The position numbers and the translations under genes were made by a program. The notes beneath the pieces were generated by a model. That model saw only the letters and a program-made list of their open reading frames with translations, had not been told where the DNA came from and ran no database searches. A stretch of 64,000 nucleotides of DNA from Congregibacter variabilis (GTDB lineage Bacteria > Pseudomonadota > Gammaproteobacteria > Pseudomonadales > Halieaceae), in assembly GCF_045689235.1 (NCBI RefSeq), contig NZ_CP136864.1:496001-560000 (forward strand), in the 5' to 3' direction. Shown piece by piece: positions 50,889 to 58,736 of the stretch (its first letter is position 1; each line of letters opens with the position of its first letter).

Positions 50889-52040
50889 GTGATTTCTCGT
50901 AGAAAAATTTTGCAGCTTTCTGCCGGTCTTCCGGCCCTGAGTTCACTGCTTGGCCATAAGGCGGCCGCGCAGGGGTTGGGAACTGATTACGATGTCATTG
51001 TGTTAGGCGCGGGTGTTGCCGGTCTTGCTGCGGCCGAACGTCTTGTGAGTTTCGACAGCGATCTAAAGGTATTGGTACTTGAGGCGCGCGACCGTATCGG
51101 AGGGCGCGTTCACTCGGTTCGTCATCAGAACAGCAGCCGCGATGCGGAACTCGGCGCCTTATCTCTCACGCAGGCCGAAGGGCGTGACTGGCCGGTGATT
51201 GAGCGCCTGGGATTAAGCATTGATGAATTGCCCGATAACAGCCTCAGCTTGTATCCCGGCATGGCAGCATTGGTGCGGGCTCTTGCAGAGTCCTCTACGG
51301 GACGGGTGCAACTCGATAGCGAGGTGCGAGAGGTGTTCTGGCGTCAGGGACTGGTGGGGGTGAATTACACAAATCGCGGGCTCAGCAGTGCCGTCACCGG
51401 TCGGCGACTTATTATTGCGTTACCTCCGGGGGTGTTGCGCAGTAATGCTCTGACCATCACGCCTGCATTGACGTCCTCCAAAATGAATGCCTTACACTCT
51501 CTGGCTATGCAGCCGGCAATAAGTGTCGCGGCTCTGTTTCCAGTAGCGGCTGCAAAGTTGAAAGACCCCAGCCGGCCCTGGCTTTTTGAAGACGCCACGA
51601 CGCGTTTGCGCACATTTCCTGCAAGCGTGGAAGGCGATGTGCTGTTGGAGGCTCAGTTTCGAGGCTCCCGGGCGGCTGTGTTGGCTGAGCAACCAGAGTC
51701 ACTGCGCTTGTCTCTGGCAATTCGTGCTTTTGACTCGGGGTTTGAGGCCTTGCCGTCTTTGAGTGATGCGAGCTGGATAGGCGCGGCTGACTGGCTGGCT
51801 GATCCATTTAGCCTTGGCGCGGCAACGCAGCCCGGTAGTACGTTGACGCATATCGAGATCGCGTCGAGTATGGGTGAGACCTTGTTTTTTGCTGGTGAGG
51901 CGACTGCCGACCCAGAGACGGTCGGCACTGTGCATGGTGCGTATAACAGTGGTGAACGTGCTGCGCGTGAAGTTGCTCTATCACTCAATATTGAGTCTGG
52001 ACTGGGAGATCCTAACGAGCCGGTTTTTGAGTTGCTATAG
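50889..52040 (+). CDS. Flavin amine oxidase family protein with a twin-arginine-like N-terminus
   Basis: A 383-residue FAD enzyme of the monoamine oxidase family: dinucleotide motif VLGAGVAGLAAAERL, the LEARDRIGGRVHSV block and the C-terminal FAD motif FFAGEATADPETVGTVHGAY. I start at GTG 50889, giving MISRRKILQLSAGLPALSSL, a short twin-arginine-type signal, so it may be exported folded. An upstream ATG at 50742 would hide this signal. The substrate-domain part is shorter than in eukaryotic MAO, so the amine cannot be named. Divergent from the serine hydrolase. Confidence 0.83.
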   Translation: MISRRKILQLSAGLPALSSLLGHKAAAQGLGTDYDVIVLGAGVAGLAAAERLVSFDSDLKVLVLEARDRIGGRVHSVRHQNSSRDAELGALSLTQAEGRDWPVIERLGLSIDELPDNSLSLYPGMAALVRALAESSTGRVQLDSEVREVFWRQGLVGVNYTNRGLSSAVTGRRLIIALPPGVLRSNALTITPALTSSKMNALHSLAMQPAISVAALFPVAAAKLKDPSRPWLFEDATTRLRTFPASVEGDVLLEAQFRGSRAAVLAEQPESLRLSLAIRAFDSGFEALPSLSDASWIGAADWLADPFSLGAATQPGSTLTHIEIASSMGETLFFAGEATADPETVGTVHGAYNSGERAAREVALSLNIESGLGDPNEPVFELL

Positions 52041-52071
52041 GGGCTTTTTTTTGTGCGCGGACAATCAAGGC

Positions 52072-52099
52072 CCAGCGTGAAACATTGCTTTCACGCTGG
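52072..52099 (+). other. Perfect 11-pair stem-loop in the moaC leader
   Basis: CCAGCGTGAAA (52072-52082) and TTTCACGCTGG (52089-52099) enclose CATTGC, 54 bases before the moaC ATG. No T-run follows, so it is not a terminator. It does not resemble the molybdenum-cofactor riboswitch as I know it. It may be an mRNA element or a dyad operator. Confidence 0.55.
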
Positions 52100-52153
52100 T
52101 ATGCGCAGAGGCCTTTGGCTAGACTGAGCGCTTTCCGCAAGTACTCCAAGAAT

Positions 52154-52669
52154 ATGACGACGCTTACGCATCTGGATGCCCAGGGACGCGCCCGCATGGT
52201 CAATGTTGGCGACAAAGCAATCACTGCCCGACGAGCTGTTGCTTCGGCGCAGATTGTCATGCGGCCAGAGACGCTTGAACAGGTTCGTTCTAACAGTCTG
52301 TCAAAAGGCGACGTCTTGGCTGTAGCAAGGATTGCCGGTATTCAGGCTGCCAAACGCTGTGATGAGCTGATCCCCCTTTGTCACAGTCTGCCTTTGGATG
52401 CAGTGAGTGTGGACTTTGAGCTTGATGATGCCTTACCGGGCGTGCTTGTCACGGCCAGTGCCTCGGTACAATCGCGCACGGGAGTTGAGATGGAAGCGCT
52501 CACGGCAGCTTCCGTTGCCGCGCTCACGATTTACGATATGTGTAAGGCTGTCGACAAGGGCATGATGATCGACAAACTGTGTCTTGTGCGTAAAGAGGGA
52601 GGGCGTTCCGGGGTGTGGGAACGAGCAAATTCGCCGGATGGGCATCAAGACACGCAAAACGAGGAATAG
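52154..52669 (+). CDS. moaC: Cyclic pyranopterin monophosphate synthase
   Basis: MoaC makes cyclic pyranopterin monophosphate from the MoaA product in molybdenum-cofactor synthesis. The 171-residue protein has KGDVLAVARIAGIQAAKRCD, LIPLCHSLPLD and EMEALTAASVAALTIYDMCK, with DKGMMI, all MoaC marks. The start at ATG 52154 gives the family N-terminus (MTTLTHLDAQGRARMVNV). moaD and moaE follow directly; moaA and moaB are not in the window. Confidence 0.96.
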   Translation: MTTLTHLDAQGRARMVNVGDKAITARRAVASAQIVMRPETLEQVRSNSLSKGDVLAVARIAGIQAAKRCDELIPLCHSLPLDAVSVDFELDDALPGVLVTASASVQSRTGVEMEALTAASVAALTIYDMCKAVDKGMMIDKLCLVRKEGGRSGVWERANSPDGHQDTQNEE

Positions 52670-52675
52670 CTCACA

Positions 52676-52927
52676 GTGAAAATCATGTTTTTTGCCCGGC
52701 TCAGGGAACTGCTAGGCAGCGACAGTTTTGAGATTGCTGATGCGGACTGCCCTGCAGACGTAGCAGCGTTGCGCGCCCTGCTGCGTCTGTCCGTGAATAC
52801 GGAGCTAGCTGAATCTTTGGCTGACCCCAACGTCTTTTGTGCCGTGAACCAAAAGGTTGTGAGTGAGGATCATCCTCTGGCAAGTTCAGATGAAGTTGCA
52901 TTTTTTCCGCCGATGACCGGAGGCTGA
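52676..52927 (+). CDS. moaD: Molybdopterin synthase sulfur-carrier subunit
   Basis: MoaD is a ubiquitin-like protein whose C-terminal Gly-Gly becomes a thiocarboxylate and donates sulfur to cyclic pyranopterin monophosphate. The 83-residue protein begins at GTG 52676 (MKIMFFARLRELLG) and ends FPPMTGG, the expected double glycine. It is six bases after moaC and two bases before moaE, so the three are translated from one message. Confidence 0.95.
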   Translation: MKIMFFARLRELLGSDSFEIADADCPADVAALRALLRLSVNTELAESLADPNVFCAVNQKVVSEDHPLASSDEVAFFPPMTGG

Positions 52928-52929
52928 AT

Positions 52930-53388
52930 ATGTTTTCGGTCAATATTTCAAAAGAGCCTTTGGATGTATCCAGTTTGATGCAGAATTTTCCTCGCAGTGC
53001 TGATGAGACAGGTGCTGTAGCGACATTTACCGGCTTTGTTCGCGGCGATGGTATTAGCGCTTTGACCCTGGAGCATTACCCGGGCATGACGGAGCAGTCC
53101 ATTTTGGATTCGATCCACAGTGCGGCGCGGCGTTGGCCGGTTCAGGCTGTTCAGGTAGAGCACAGAGTGGGAGAGCTGGCTGCCGGCGATCCCATTGTAT
53201 GGGTGGCTGTGGGGTCTGGGCATCGCGCGGCGGCATTTAGCGCCTGCGAATTTGTCATGGACTATCTAAAAGTTTCTGCACCCCTATGGAAGCGCGAGCG
53301 TGATCTTCAGGGCAACTGGCACTGGGTTGATGCCAAGAGCACCGATCAGGATCGCGCAAAACGATGGGGCAGGGGCGCAATCGCATGA
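52930..53388 (+). CDS. moaE: Molybdopterin synthase catalytic subunit
   Basis: MoaE joins MoaD to form molybdopterin synthase. The 152-residue protein has TGAVATFTGFVRG, LTLEHYPGMTEQS, VEHRVGELAAGDPIVWVAVG, HRAAAFSACEFVMDYLK and the active-site Lys segment APLWKRE. Its TGA overlaps the ATG of the flavin reductase (ATGA), so the cofactor genes run into the next two genes without a gap. Confidence 0.96.
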   Translation: MFSVNISKEPLDVSSLMQNFPRSADETGAVATFTGFVRGDGISALTLEHYPGMTEQSILDSIHSAARRWPVQAVQVEHRVGELAAGDPIVWVAVGSGHRAAAFSACEFVMDYLKVSAPLWKRERDLQGNWHWVDAKSTDQDRAKRWGRGAIA

Positions 53389-53861
53389 CTATTGATTCTC
53401 GACAGTTGCGCGATGCGCTGGGCCAGTTTGCAACAGGGGTCTGCCTGGTGACGGTCATGGACGATGACGGTGTGGCCCATGCTTTAACAGTGAATTCATT
53501 TGCGTCGGTATCTCTAGACCCGCCTCTGGTTCTTTGGAGTCTGCAAAGAGATGCGGAGATTTATGCGCTCTATGAGTCGGCTCCAAATTTTTGTATCGCC
53601 GTCCTTGCCCAAGACCAGCAGGGGCATTCCTCTGGCTATGCGCAAAAAGGGGGGCATCGACTGGCTGCACAGGACTTTGAACCAGGAACCAATGGCGCTC
53701 CATTGATTCATAACGCCGTGGTTAATTTTGAATGTAGTTTGGAGCGAGCTCTGGATGGCGGTGACCACACGATTTTGCTCGGTAGGGTAACGCGCGTTTC
53801 TGAGACCAATGCACAGCCGCCTCTGGTGTTTTTTGGCGGCCAGTACCGGGAGTTGAAATGA
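53385..53861 (+). CDS. Flavin reductase-like (FMN-binding split-barrel) protein
   Basis: A 158-residue protein of the flavin-reductase family: ALGQFATGVCLVTV at the N-terminus, ALTVNSFASVSLDPPLVLW and the NFCIAVLAQDQQ strand are typical of NAD(P)H:FMN reductases that feed two-component monooxygenases. It starts within the moaE stop and its own stop overlaps the NUDIX gene (ATGA). No monooxygenase gene is adjacent. The link to molybdenum cofactor is positional only. Confidence 0.88.
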   Translation: MTIDSRQLRDALGQFATGVCLVTVMDDDGVAHALTVNSFASVSLDPPLVLWSLQRDAEIYALYESAPNFCIAVLAQDQQGHSSGYAQKGGHRLAAQDFEPGTNGAPLIHNAVVNFECSLERALDGGDHTILLGRVTRVSETNAQPPLVFFGGQYRELK

Positions 53862-54409
53862 AATTCTGCAGCGAATGTGGAGGATCTATTGAGCTGCGTA
53901 TTCCCAAAGGGGATGATCGAGATCGATACATTTGCGATGACTGTGACCACATACATTACATCAACCCCCGGGTTATTGTCGGTTGTCTTCCGGTGTATGA
54001 AGACAAAGTGCTTCTGTGCAAACGTGCTATCGAGCCGCGCTATGGCTTTTGGACTCTGCCAGCGGGGTTCATGGAAAATGGCGAAACCACAGAAGAAGGT
54101 GCTGCCCGAGAGACCTGGGAGGAGGCGCGTGCACGGGTGAGCAATATGCACTTGTATCGGGTGTTTGACGTGCCTTACATCAGCCAGGTGTATATGTTTT
54201 ATCGATGTGCTTTGGATGAAGGGCTCTTTGGTGTGGGGCCAGAGAGCCTCGAGACAGCCTTGTATACAGAGCAAGATGTCCCCTGGGAAGAAATTGCGTT
54301 CCCAGTAGTACGGGAGACGCTAAAAGCTTATTTCGACGACCGACGCCGGGATAATTACCCCGTTGTCGTCGATGCTATTCGGTATCGAAAACCTCCTCAG
54401 AAAAACTAG
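53858..54409 (+). CDS. NUDIX hydrolase with N-terminal zinc ribbon
   Basis: A 183-residue protein. The N-terminal four-Cys zinc ribbon (FCSECGGS and YICDDCDHIHYINP) is followed by a NUDIX domain with the box GFMENGETTEEGAARETWEE, close to the GX5EX7REUXEEXGU consensus (the final positions read EEARARV). The NudC-like arrangement suggests a dinucleotide such as NADH or ADP-ribose as substrate, but the C-terminal NudC marks are not obvious. Last gene of the overlapping moa run. Confidence 0.88.
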   Translation: MKFCSECGGSIELRIPKGDDRDRYICDDCDHIHYINPRVIVGCLPVYEDKVLLCKRAIEPRYGFWTLPAGFMENGETTEEGAARETWEEARARVSNMHLYRVFDVPYISQVYMFYRCALDEGLFGVGPESLETALYTEQDVPWEEIAFPVVRETLKAYFDDRRRDNYPVVVDAIRYRKPPQKN

Positions 54410-54490
54410 GCACTGTGCCTTTGACGGTGCTAGGGCACTTCGGCGACTGAGTATCACAATAATCAATTTACAATTTGAAAGGAGACCTCT

Positions 54491-54967
54491 ATGGCGTTCC
54501 CCAAGGTAGGCAATCTTGCTCCGGCTTTCTCACTGCTTGATCAAGACGGCAAAAAGGTAAGTCTCAAAGATTTTCGCGACAAGAAAAATGTTGTTTTGTA
54601 TTTCTACCCCAAGGCAATGACGCCCGGCTGTACTACTCAGGCCTGTGGTTTACGGGATAGCCAGAGTGCCCTCAAAAAACTGGATACCGTCGTGCTTGGC
54701 GTTAGTCCCGATCCTGTGCAGCGTCTTGGCCGTTTTATCGAGAAGCAGGAGTTGAACTTCAGTTTGCTGTCCGATGAGGATCATGCCATCGCTGAAAAGT
54801 ACGGCTGCTGGGGCCTGAAAAAGTTTATGGGCCGTGAATTCATGGGAATTTTGCGAACCACCTTTGTGATTGGCAAGGACGGTCGGCTCAAGCACGTCAT
54901 GGACAAAGTGAAGACTAAGACGCATCACGATGATGTTTTGGCTTTGATTAAAGAGCTGGGACTGTAG
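54491..54967 (+). CDS. bcp: Thioredoxin-dependent peroxiredoxin of the Bcp/PrxQ class
   Basis: A 158-residue peroxiredoxin that reduces hydroperoxides. The active site PKAMTPGCTTQACGLRDSQ contains the peroxidatic Cys and the resolving Cys five residues later, the PrxQ alpha2 arrangement. The usual YPKDxTPGCT motif has Ala-Met in place of the acidic-aromatic pair. AAAGGAGA precedes the ATG. xthA follows after four bases, so an oxidative-stress pair is probable. Confidence 0.92.
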   Translation: MAFPKVGNLAPAFSLLDQDGKKVSLKDFRDKKNVVLYFYPKAMTPGCTTQACGLRDSQSALKKLDTVVLGVSPDPVQRLGRFIEKQELNFSLLSDEDHAIAEKYGCWGLKKFMGREFMGILRTTFVIGKDGRLKHVMDKVKTKTHHDDVLALIKELGL

Positions 54968-54971
54968 CGTT

Positions 54972-55775
54972 ATGGGTTCCGGGGTTTCTCCAACAACACG
55001 CGTTGTCAGCTTCAATGCAAACGGTATACGTGCAGCTCAACGCAAAGGGTTTTTCGAATGGATGGCGCAGGAATCTCCAGATGTTGTCTGCGTGCAGGAG
55101 ACAAAGGCTCAGGTGCATCAGCTCACCGATGAGGCTTTTCATCCTCAGGGTTACCACTGTGTCTACAACGATGCCGAGAAAAAAGGTTACAGCGGAACTG
55201 CGATTTACTCCCGGGTGAAACCTCGATCAGTAACCACTCGACTTGGCTGGGAGCCAGTGGACGGGGAAGGGCGGTATTTGCAGTGCGACTATGCAGGACT
55301 GTCGGTGATATCGCTCTACGTGCCTTCGGGATCAAGCAGTGAGGCCGCGCTTGAAAAGAAGTTCATCTTTATGGAGCTGTTCTTGGAGCATCTGCGGGTT
55401 CTGAAACGCAAGCGCCGAGAGTTCATTATCTGCGCTGACTGGAATACCTGCCATCAGAATATTGATTTACGCAATTGGCGCGCTAATCGAAAGAACTCGG
55501 GGTTCCTTCCCGAGGAGCGAGCCTGGCTTGATCGGATCTATGATGAAATTGGTTTCGTGGATTCCTTTCGTGTGGTTGATGAAGAGCCGGATCGATATAC
55601 CTGGTGGTCCAATCGAGGACAGGCCTGGGCCAACAACGTAGGTTGGCGATTGGATTATCAGATGATTACCCCAAAGCTTGTCCCCGCTGTCAGCGGCGCA
55701 TCTATCTATACCGATGAGCGTTTTTCTGATCATGCTCCGCAAATTATGGAGTACGAGCTGGAAATTAAGTCCTAG
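54972..55775 (+). CDS. xthA: Exodeoxyribonuclease III family AP endonuclease
   Basis: A 267-residue endonuclease/exonuclease/phosphatase-fold protein: FNANGIRAAQRKGFFEWM, CVQETKAQ with the metal-binding Glu, YSGTAIYSR, ADWNTCHQNIDLRNWRANRK, and the end motif FSDHAPQIMEY with the catalytic Asp-His. It repairs abasic sites in DNA. The distance of four bases from bcp suggests cotranscription. A broader family with several paralogues exists, so the symbol is a best fit. Confidence 0.9.
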   Translation: MGSGVSPTTRVVSFNANGIRAAQRKGFFEWMAQESPDVVCVQETKAQVHQLTDEAFHPQGYHCVYNDAEKKGYSGTAIYSRVKPRSVTTRLGWEPVDGEGRYLQCDYAGLSVISLYVPSGSSSEAALEKKFIFMELFLEHLRVLKRKRREFIICADWNTCHQNIDLRNWRANRKNSGFLPEERAWLDRIYDEIGFVDSFRVVDEEPDRYTWWSNRGQAWANNVGWRLDYQMITPKLVPAVSGASIYTDERFSDHAPQIMEYELEIKS

Positions 55776-55903
55776 ATCGATTGGCAGTTTGCTGGGGATG
55801 GGTAAAACCGTTACATTCCATCGCCACTGACAGGCGGGTGTAGTTGTACTTTGCTCGCCACATAGCCTTTTTCCATTATTGAGTTATCCCCTAAGGAGTT
55901 ACC

Positions 55904-56239
55904 GTGTTTATTGCATCAGCCCAAGCTCAGACAGCCGCCCCCGCAGGTGCACCCGCCGGAGGCGAGCTTTTCCAGATTATTTTCCTGGTTGGCCTTTTTG
56001 TACTTTTTTACTTCATCGCCATCCGCCCTCAGCGCAAGCGTCAAAAAGAGCACTCCGCGATGGTTGCGGCACTGGGTAAGGGTGATGAGGTTGTGACCAG
56101 CTCGGGCATTCTTGGCAAGATCGTGAGTCTCGACGATAACTACGTTGTGCTCAGTGTTAGTGAAAAGGTCGAGCTCAAGTTTCAGCGTGTGCACATTCAC
56201 GCCGTGCTGCCCAAAGGCACACTAAAAAGCATTGGCTAG
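55904..56239 (+). CDS. yajC: Preprotein translocase accessory subunit YajC
   Basis: YajC is a small inner-membrane partner of SecDF. The 111-residue protein starts at GTG 55904 behind AAGGAG. An Ala/Pro-rich N-terminus (AQAQTAAPAGAPAGG) leads into one membrane helix (about 27-46), then FFIAIRPQRKRQKEH-like residues (FIAIRPQRKRQKEHSAM), the family hallmark, and a basic SH3-like domain. In most bacteria secD and secF follow; here a symporter gene does. Confidence 0.93.
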   Translation: MFIASAQAQTAAPAGAPAGGELFQIIFLVGLFVLFYFIAIRPQRKRQKEHSAMVAALGKGDEVVTSSGILGKIVSLDDNYVVLSVSEKVELKFQRVHIHAVLPKGTLKSIG

Positions 56240-56282
56240 TGAGTGATAGTCAAAACACCGGTGATATGAGGGCAGTAAGAAC

Positions 56283-57605
56283 ATGGTTGAGCTGATTAGC
56301 ACCATCAACAGTATTGCCTGGGGTCCGGTAATGCTTGTTTTGCTGCTTGGCACGGGTATTTATCTAACTCTGGGACTGGGGTTCCTTACCCTGCGGAAGT
56401 TGCCTGCCGGTTTTGGACTGCTGTTTCGCGGTCGTGCTGGCGCGGGCGCGGGGGATATTTCTCCGTTTAGTGCCTTGATGACATCTCTGTCTGCAACCAT
56501 CGGAACGGGCAATATCGCCGGAGTGGCGACTGCAATCACCCTCGGTGGTCCCGGGGCGCTGTTCTGGATGTGGATTACCGCACTCTTTGGAATGGCGACC
56601 AAGTATGCGGAAGCCGTGTGCGCTGTGCATTTTCGTGAGCAGGACAGCAACGGTCAGTACAGCGGCGGCCCCATGTATTACATTCGCAACGGCCTTGCCG
56701 CGCATTGGCATTGGCTTGCTTTTGCTTTTGCAATCTTCGGCAGTCTTGCAGGTTTTGGTATTGCCAACACAGTGCAGTCGAATTCTGTTGCGCAGGTGTT
56801 GAATGACAGTTATGCCATCAAGCCACTCTTTACCGGTCTTACCCTAATGGTGCTTGTTGGTGCCGTGGTCTTGGGAGGTATAAAACGAATTTCCAGTGTC
56901 GCGAGTTATCTGGTGCCACTTATGGCCAGCAGCTATTTGCTCATGGGCGTTATCGTCATCACTATGAACGCTTCTGCGGTACCCGGCGCTGTGGTTACTA
57001 TTGTCGAGTCAGCCTTTACCGGTTCGGCGGCCTTGGGCGGCTTTGCCGGAGCCTCAATTTGGGCAGCCATACGTTTTGGTGTGGCGCGGGGGATATTTTC
57101 CAACGAAGCGGGTCTTGGAAGCGCGCCGATTGCCCACGCGGCGGCAAAAACCAATGAGCCTGTAGAGCAGGGCATGATTGCGATGCTTGGTACGTTCATC
57201 GATACCCTGGTTGTTTGCAGTATTACGGGACTCGTGATCGTTATCATGGACGTGCTTCCCAGCGGCGTGAGCGGCGCGAGCCTCACCAGCATGGCTTTTG
57301 GTAACGCCTTTCCCGGGGGAGACATTATCGTGACTTTGGGGCTGTGTATTTTTGCCTTTACCACCATGATCGGCTGGTCCTTTTACGGGGAGCGATGTGT
57401 CGTGTTTCTGGTCGGAACCAAGGGCATCATGCCTTTTCGAGTCGCCTGGGTACTGGCGATCCCCATTGGAACTGTCGTACAACTGGATCTGATTTGGCTC
57501 ATCGCCGACACGCTGAATGCGTTTATGGCGGTTCCCAACCTCATCGCGTTGTTGCTTTTGGGGCCTCTCGTTTTTCGACTGAGCCGGGAGTACTTCCGGC
57601 GCTAG
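56283..57605 (+). CDS. Alanine/glycine:cation symporter (AGCS family)
   Basis: A 440-residue transporter with about eleven membrane helices. AGCS signatures are visible: FSALMTSLSATIGTGNIAG near residues 59-78, TKYAEAVCAVHFRE, GGPMYYIRNGL, and FSNEAGLGSAPIAHAAAKTN. The family imports alanine or glycine with sodium or protons. It begins 43 bases after yajC without an obvious terminator, so the two may share a transcript, though no functional link is known. Confidence 0.95.
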   Translation: MVELISTINSIAWGPVMLVLLLGTGIYLTLGLGFLTLRKLPAGFGLLFRGRAGAGAGDISPFSALMTSLSATIGTGNIAGVATAITLGGPGALFWMWITALFGMATKYAEAVCAVHFREQDSNGQYSGGPMYYIRNGLAAHWHWLAFAFAIFGSLAGFGIANTVQSNSVAQVLNDSYAIKPLFTGLTLMVLVGAVVLGGIKRISSVASYLVPLMASSYLLMGVIVITMNASAVPGAVVTIVESAFTGSAALGGFAGASIWAAIRFGVARGIFSNEAGLGSAPIAHAAAKTNEPVEQGMIAMLGTFIDTLVVCSITGLVIVIMDVLPSGVSGASLTSMAFGNAFPGGDIIVTLGLCIFAFTTMIGWSFYGERCVVFLVGTKGIMPFRVAWVLAIPIGTVVQLDLIWLIADTLNAFMAVPNLIALLLLGPLVFRLSREYFRR

Positions 57606-57707
57606 GGGCTTGTATCAGAGGATTTACCTTTTAGCCGGGTAGCGGAGTAGTTGGCTTGTTAATGCTCCGTATTTTGTAGCAAGGACTTTGCAGGGTATGC
57701 TCGCGCT

Positions 57708-58628
57708 ATGAGCGTTTCACTCGATAAAAAACTCGTCATCGCGATTTCATCGCGTGCGCTCTTTGACTTAAGTGAAAGTCATCGGGTGTATGAAGAGGAA
57801 GGTCTCGCGGCTTACTCTGCATATCAAATAGAGCATGAAGAGCAGCCTCTTGAGCCCGGTGAGGCCTTCCCCCTCGTAGAGAAAATGCTAAGAATCAATG
57901 CTCGCTTACGTGAAGATAAGGGCGGCGATAAGGGTGTGGAGGTTGTGCTCTTGTCGCGCAATAGCGCCGACACGGGGCTGCGAGTATTCAATTCCATACA
58001 GCACTATGGTCTGACAATTAGCCGCGCGGCATTTTGCGGCGGCGAAAGCCCCTGGCGTTACATCAACGCTTTTGGCTGCCAGCTTTTTCTCTCCAGTGAA
58101 GCAGAAGACGTGCGCAACGCCTTGGAGTGCGGCATAGCGGCGGCGACGCTCGTGTCCAACAAGGGCGCCAATCGCGGATCGGACCAGCTGCGCTTTGCTT
58201 TCGATGGTGATGCTGTTTTGTTTTCGGATGAGGCTGAGCGTGTGTACAAGGCTCAGGGCCTGGATGCCTTTACCGCCAGCGAGCAGGCTTCGGCCCGCAC
58301 GCCCTTGTCCGGTGGACCCTTTAAGCTGTTCCTGTCGGCATTACACGACATACAGCAGGCGCTTCCGGCCGAAGATCCGCCGATTCGTACAGCATTGGTA
58401 ACGGCACGTTCGGCACCCGCGCACGAACGTGTGATTCGAACACTGCGTGCCTGGAATATTCGAATCGATGAATCTATATTTCTTGGCGGTTTGGATAAGA
58501 CGGATTTTCTTCGGGCCTACGAAGCAGACGTATTTTTTGATGATCAGCCGGCGCATTGCGCGTCGGCAAGTCCACACATCGCGACTGGACACGTTCCTCA
58601 TGGGGTGGCTAACGAGCGGGATGCATGA
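57708..58628 (+). CDS. Cytosolic 5'-nucleotidase-like protein
   Basis: A 306-residue protein resembling the cytosolic 5'-nucleotidase I family (PF06189 type). The opening KKLVIAISSRALFDLSESHRVY and the later VVLLSRNSADTGLRVFNSIQHY, FDGDAVLFSDEAERVYKAQG and ADVFFDDQPAHC match that family; the Asp-rich motifs would carry out HAD-like phosphotransfer on nucleoside monophosphates. Cytoplasmic, with no signal. It lies alone between the symporter and cysB. Confidence 0.87.
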   Translation: MSVSLDKKLVIAISSRALFDLSESHRVYEEEGLAAYSAYQIEHEEQPLEPGEAFPLVEKMLRINARLREDKGGDKGVEVVLLSRNSADTGLRVFNSIQHYGLTISRAAFCGGESPWRYINAFGCQLFLSSEAEDVRNALECGIAAATLVSNKGANRGSDQLRFAFDGDAVLFSDEAERVYKAQGLDAFTASEQASARTPLSGGPFKLFLSALHDIQQALPAEDPPIRTALVTARSAPAHERVIRTLRAWNIRIDESIFLGGLDKTDFLRAYEADVFFDDQPAHCASASPHIATGHVPHGVANERDA

Positions 58629-58736
58629 ATTTCACGCCTTATACCCAAAAGGCTTGAAAGGACTTGCATCTAATGGCTATTCTTTCTAACGTCAGACCGA
58701 CACGCTCAGTTTTCCGACGTACGAGGCACCCACGCC

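Noticed and set aside
52043..52053. T-run after the amine oxidase gene as an intrinsic terminator
   Set aside because: No stable GC stem precedes the eight T; only a four-pair candidate with a long loop is visible.
52041..52153. Molybdenum-cofactor riboswitch before moaC
   Set aside because: The leader is only about 110 bases and shows one simple hairpin rather than the multi-stem Moco motif.
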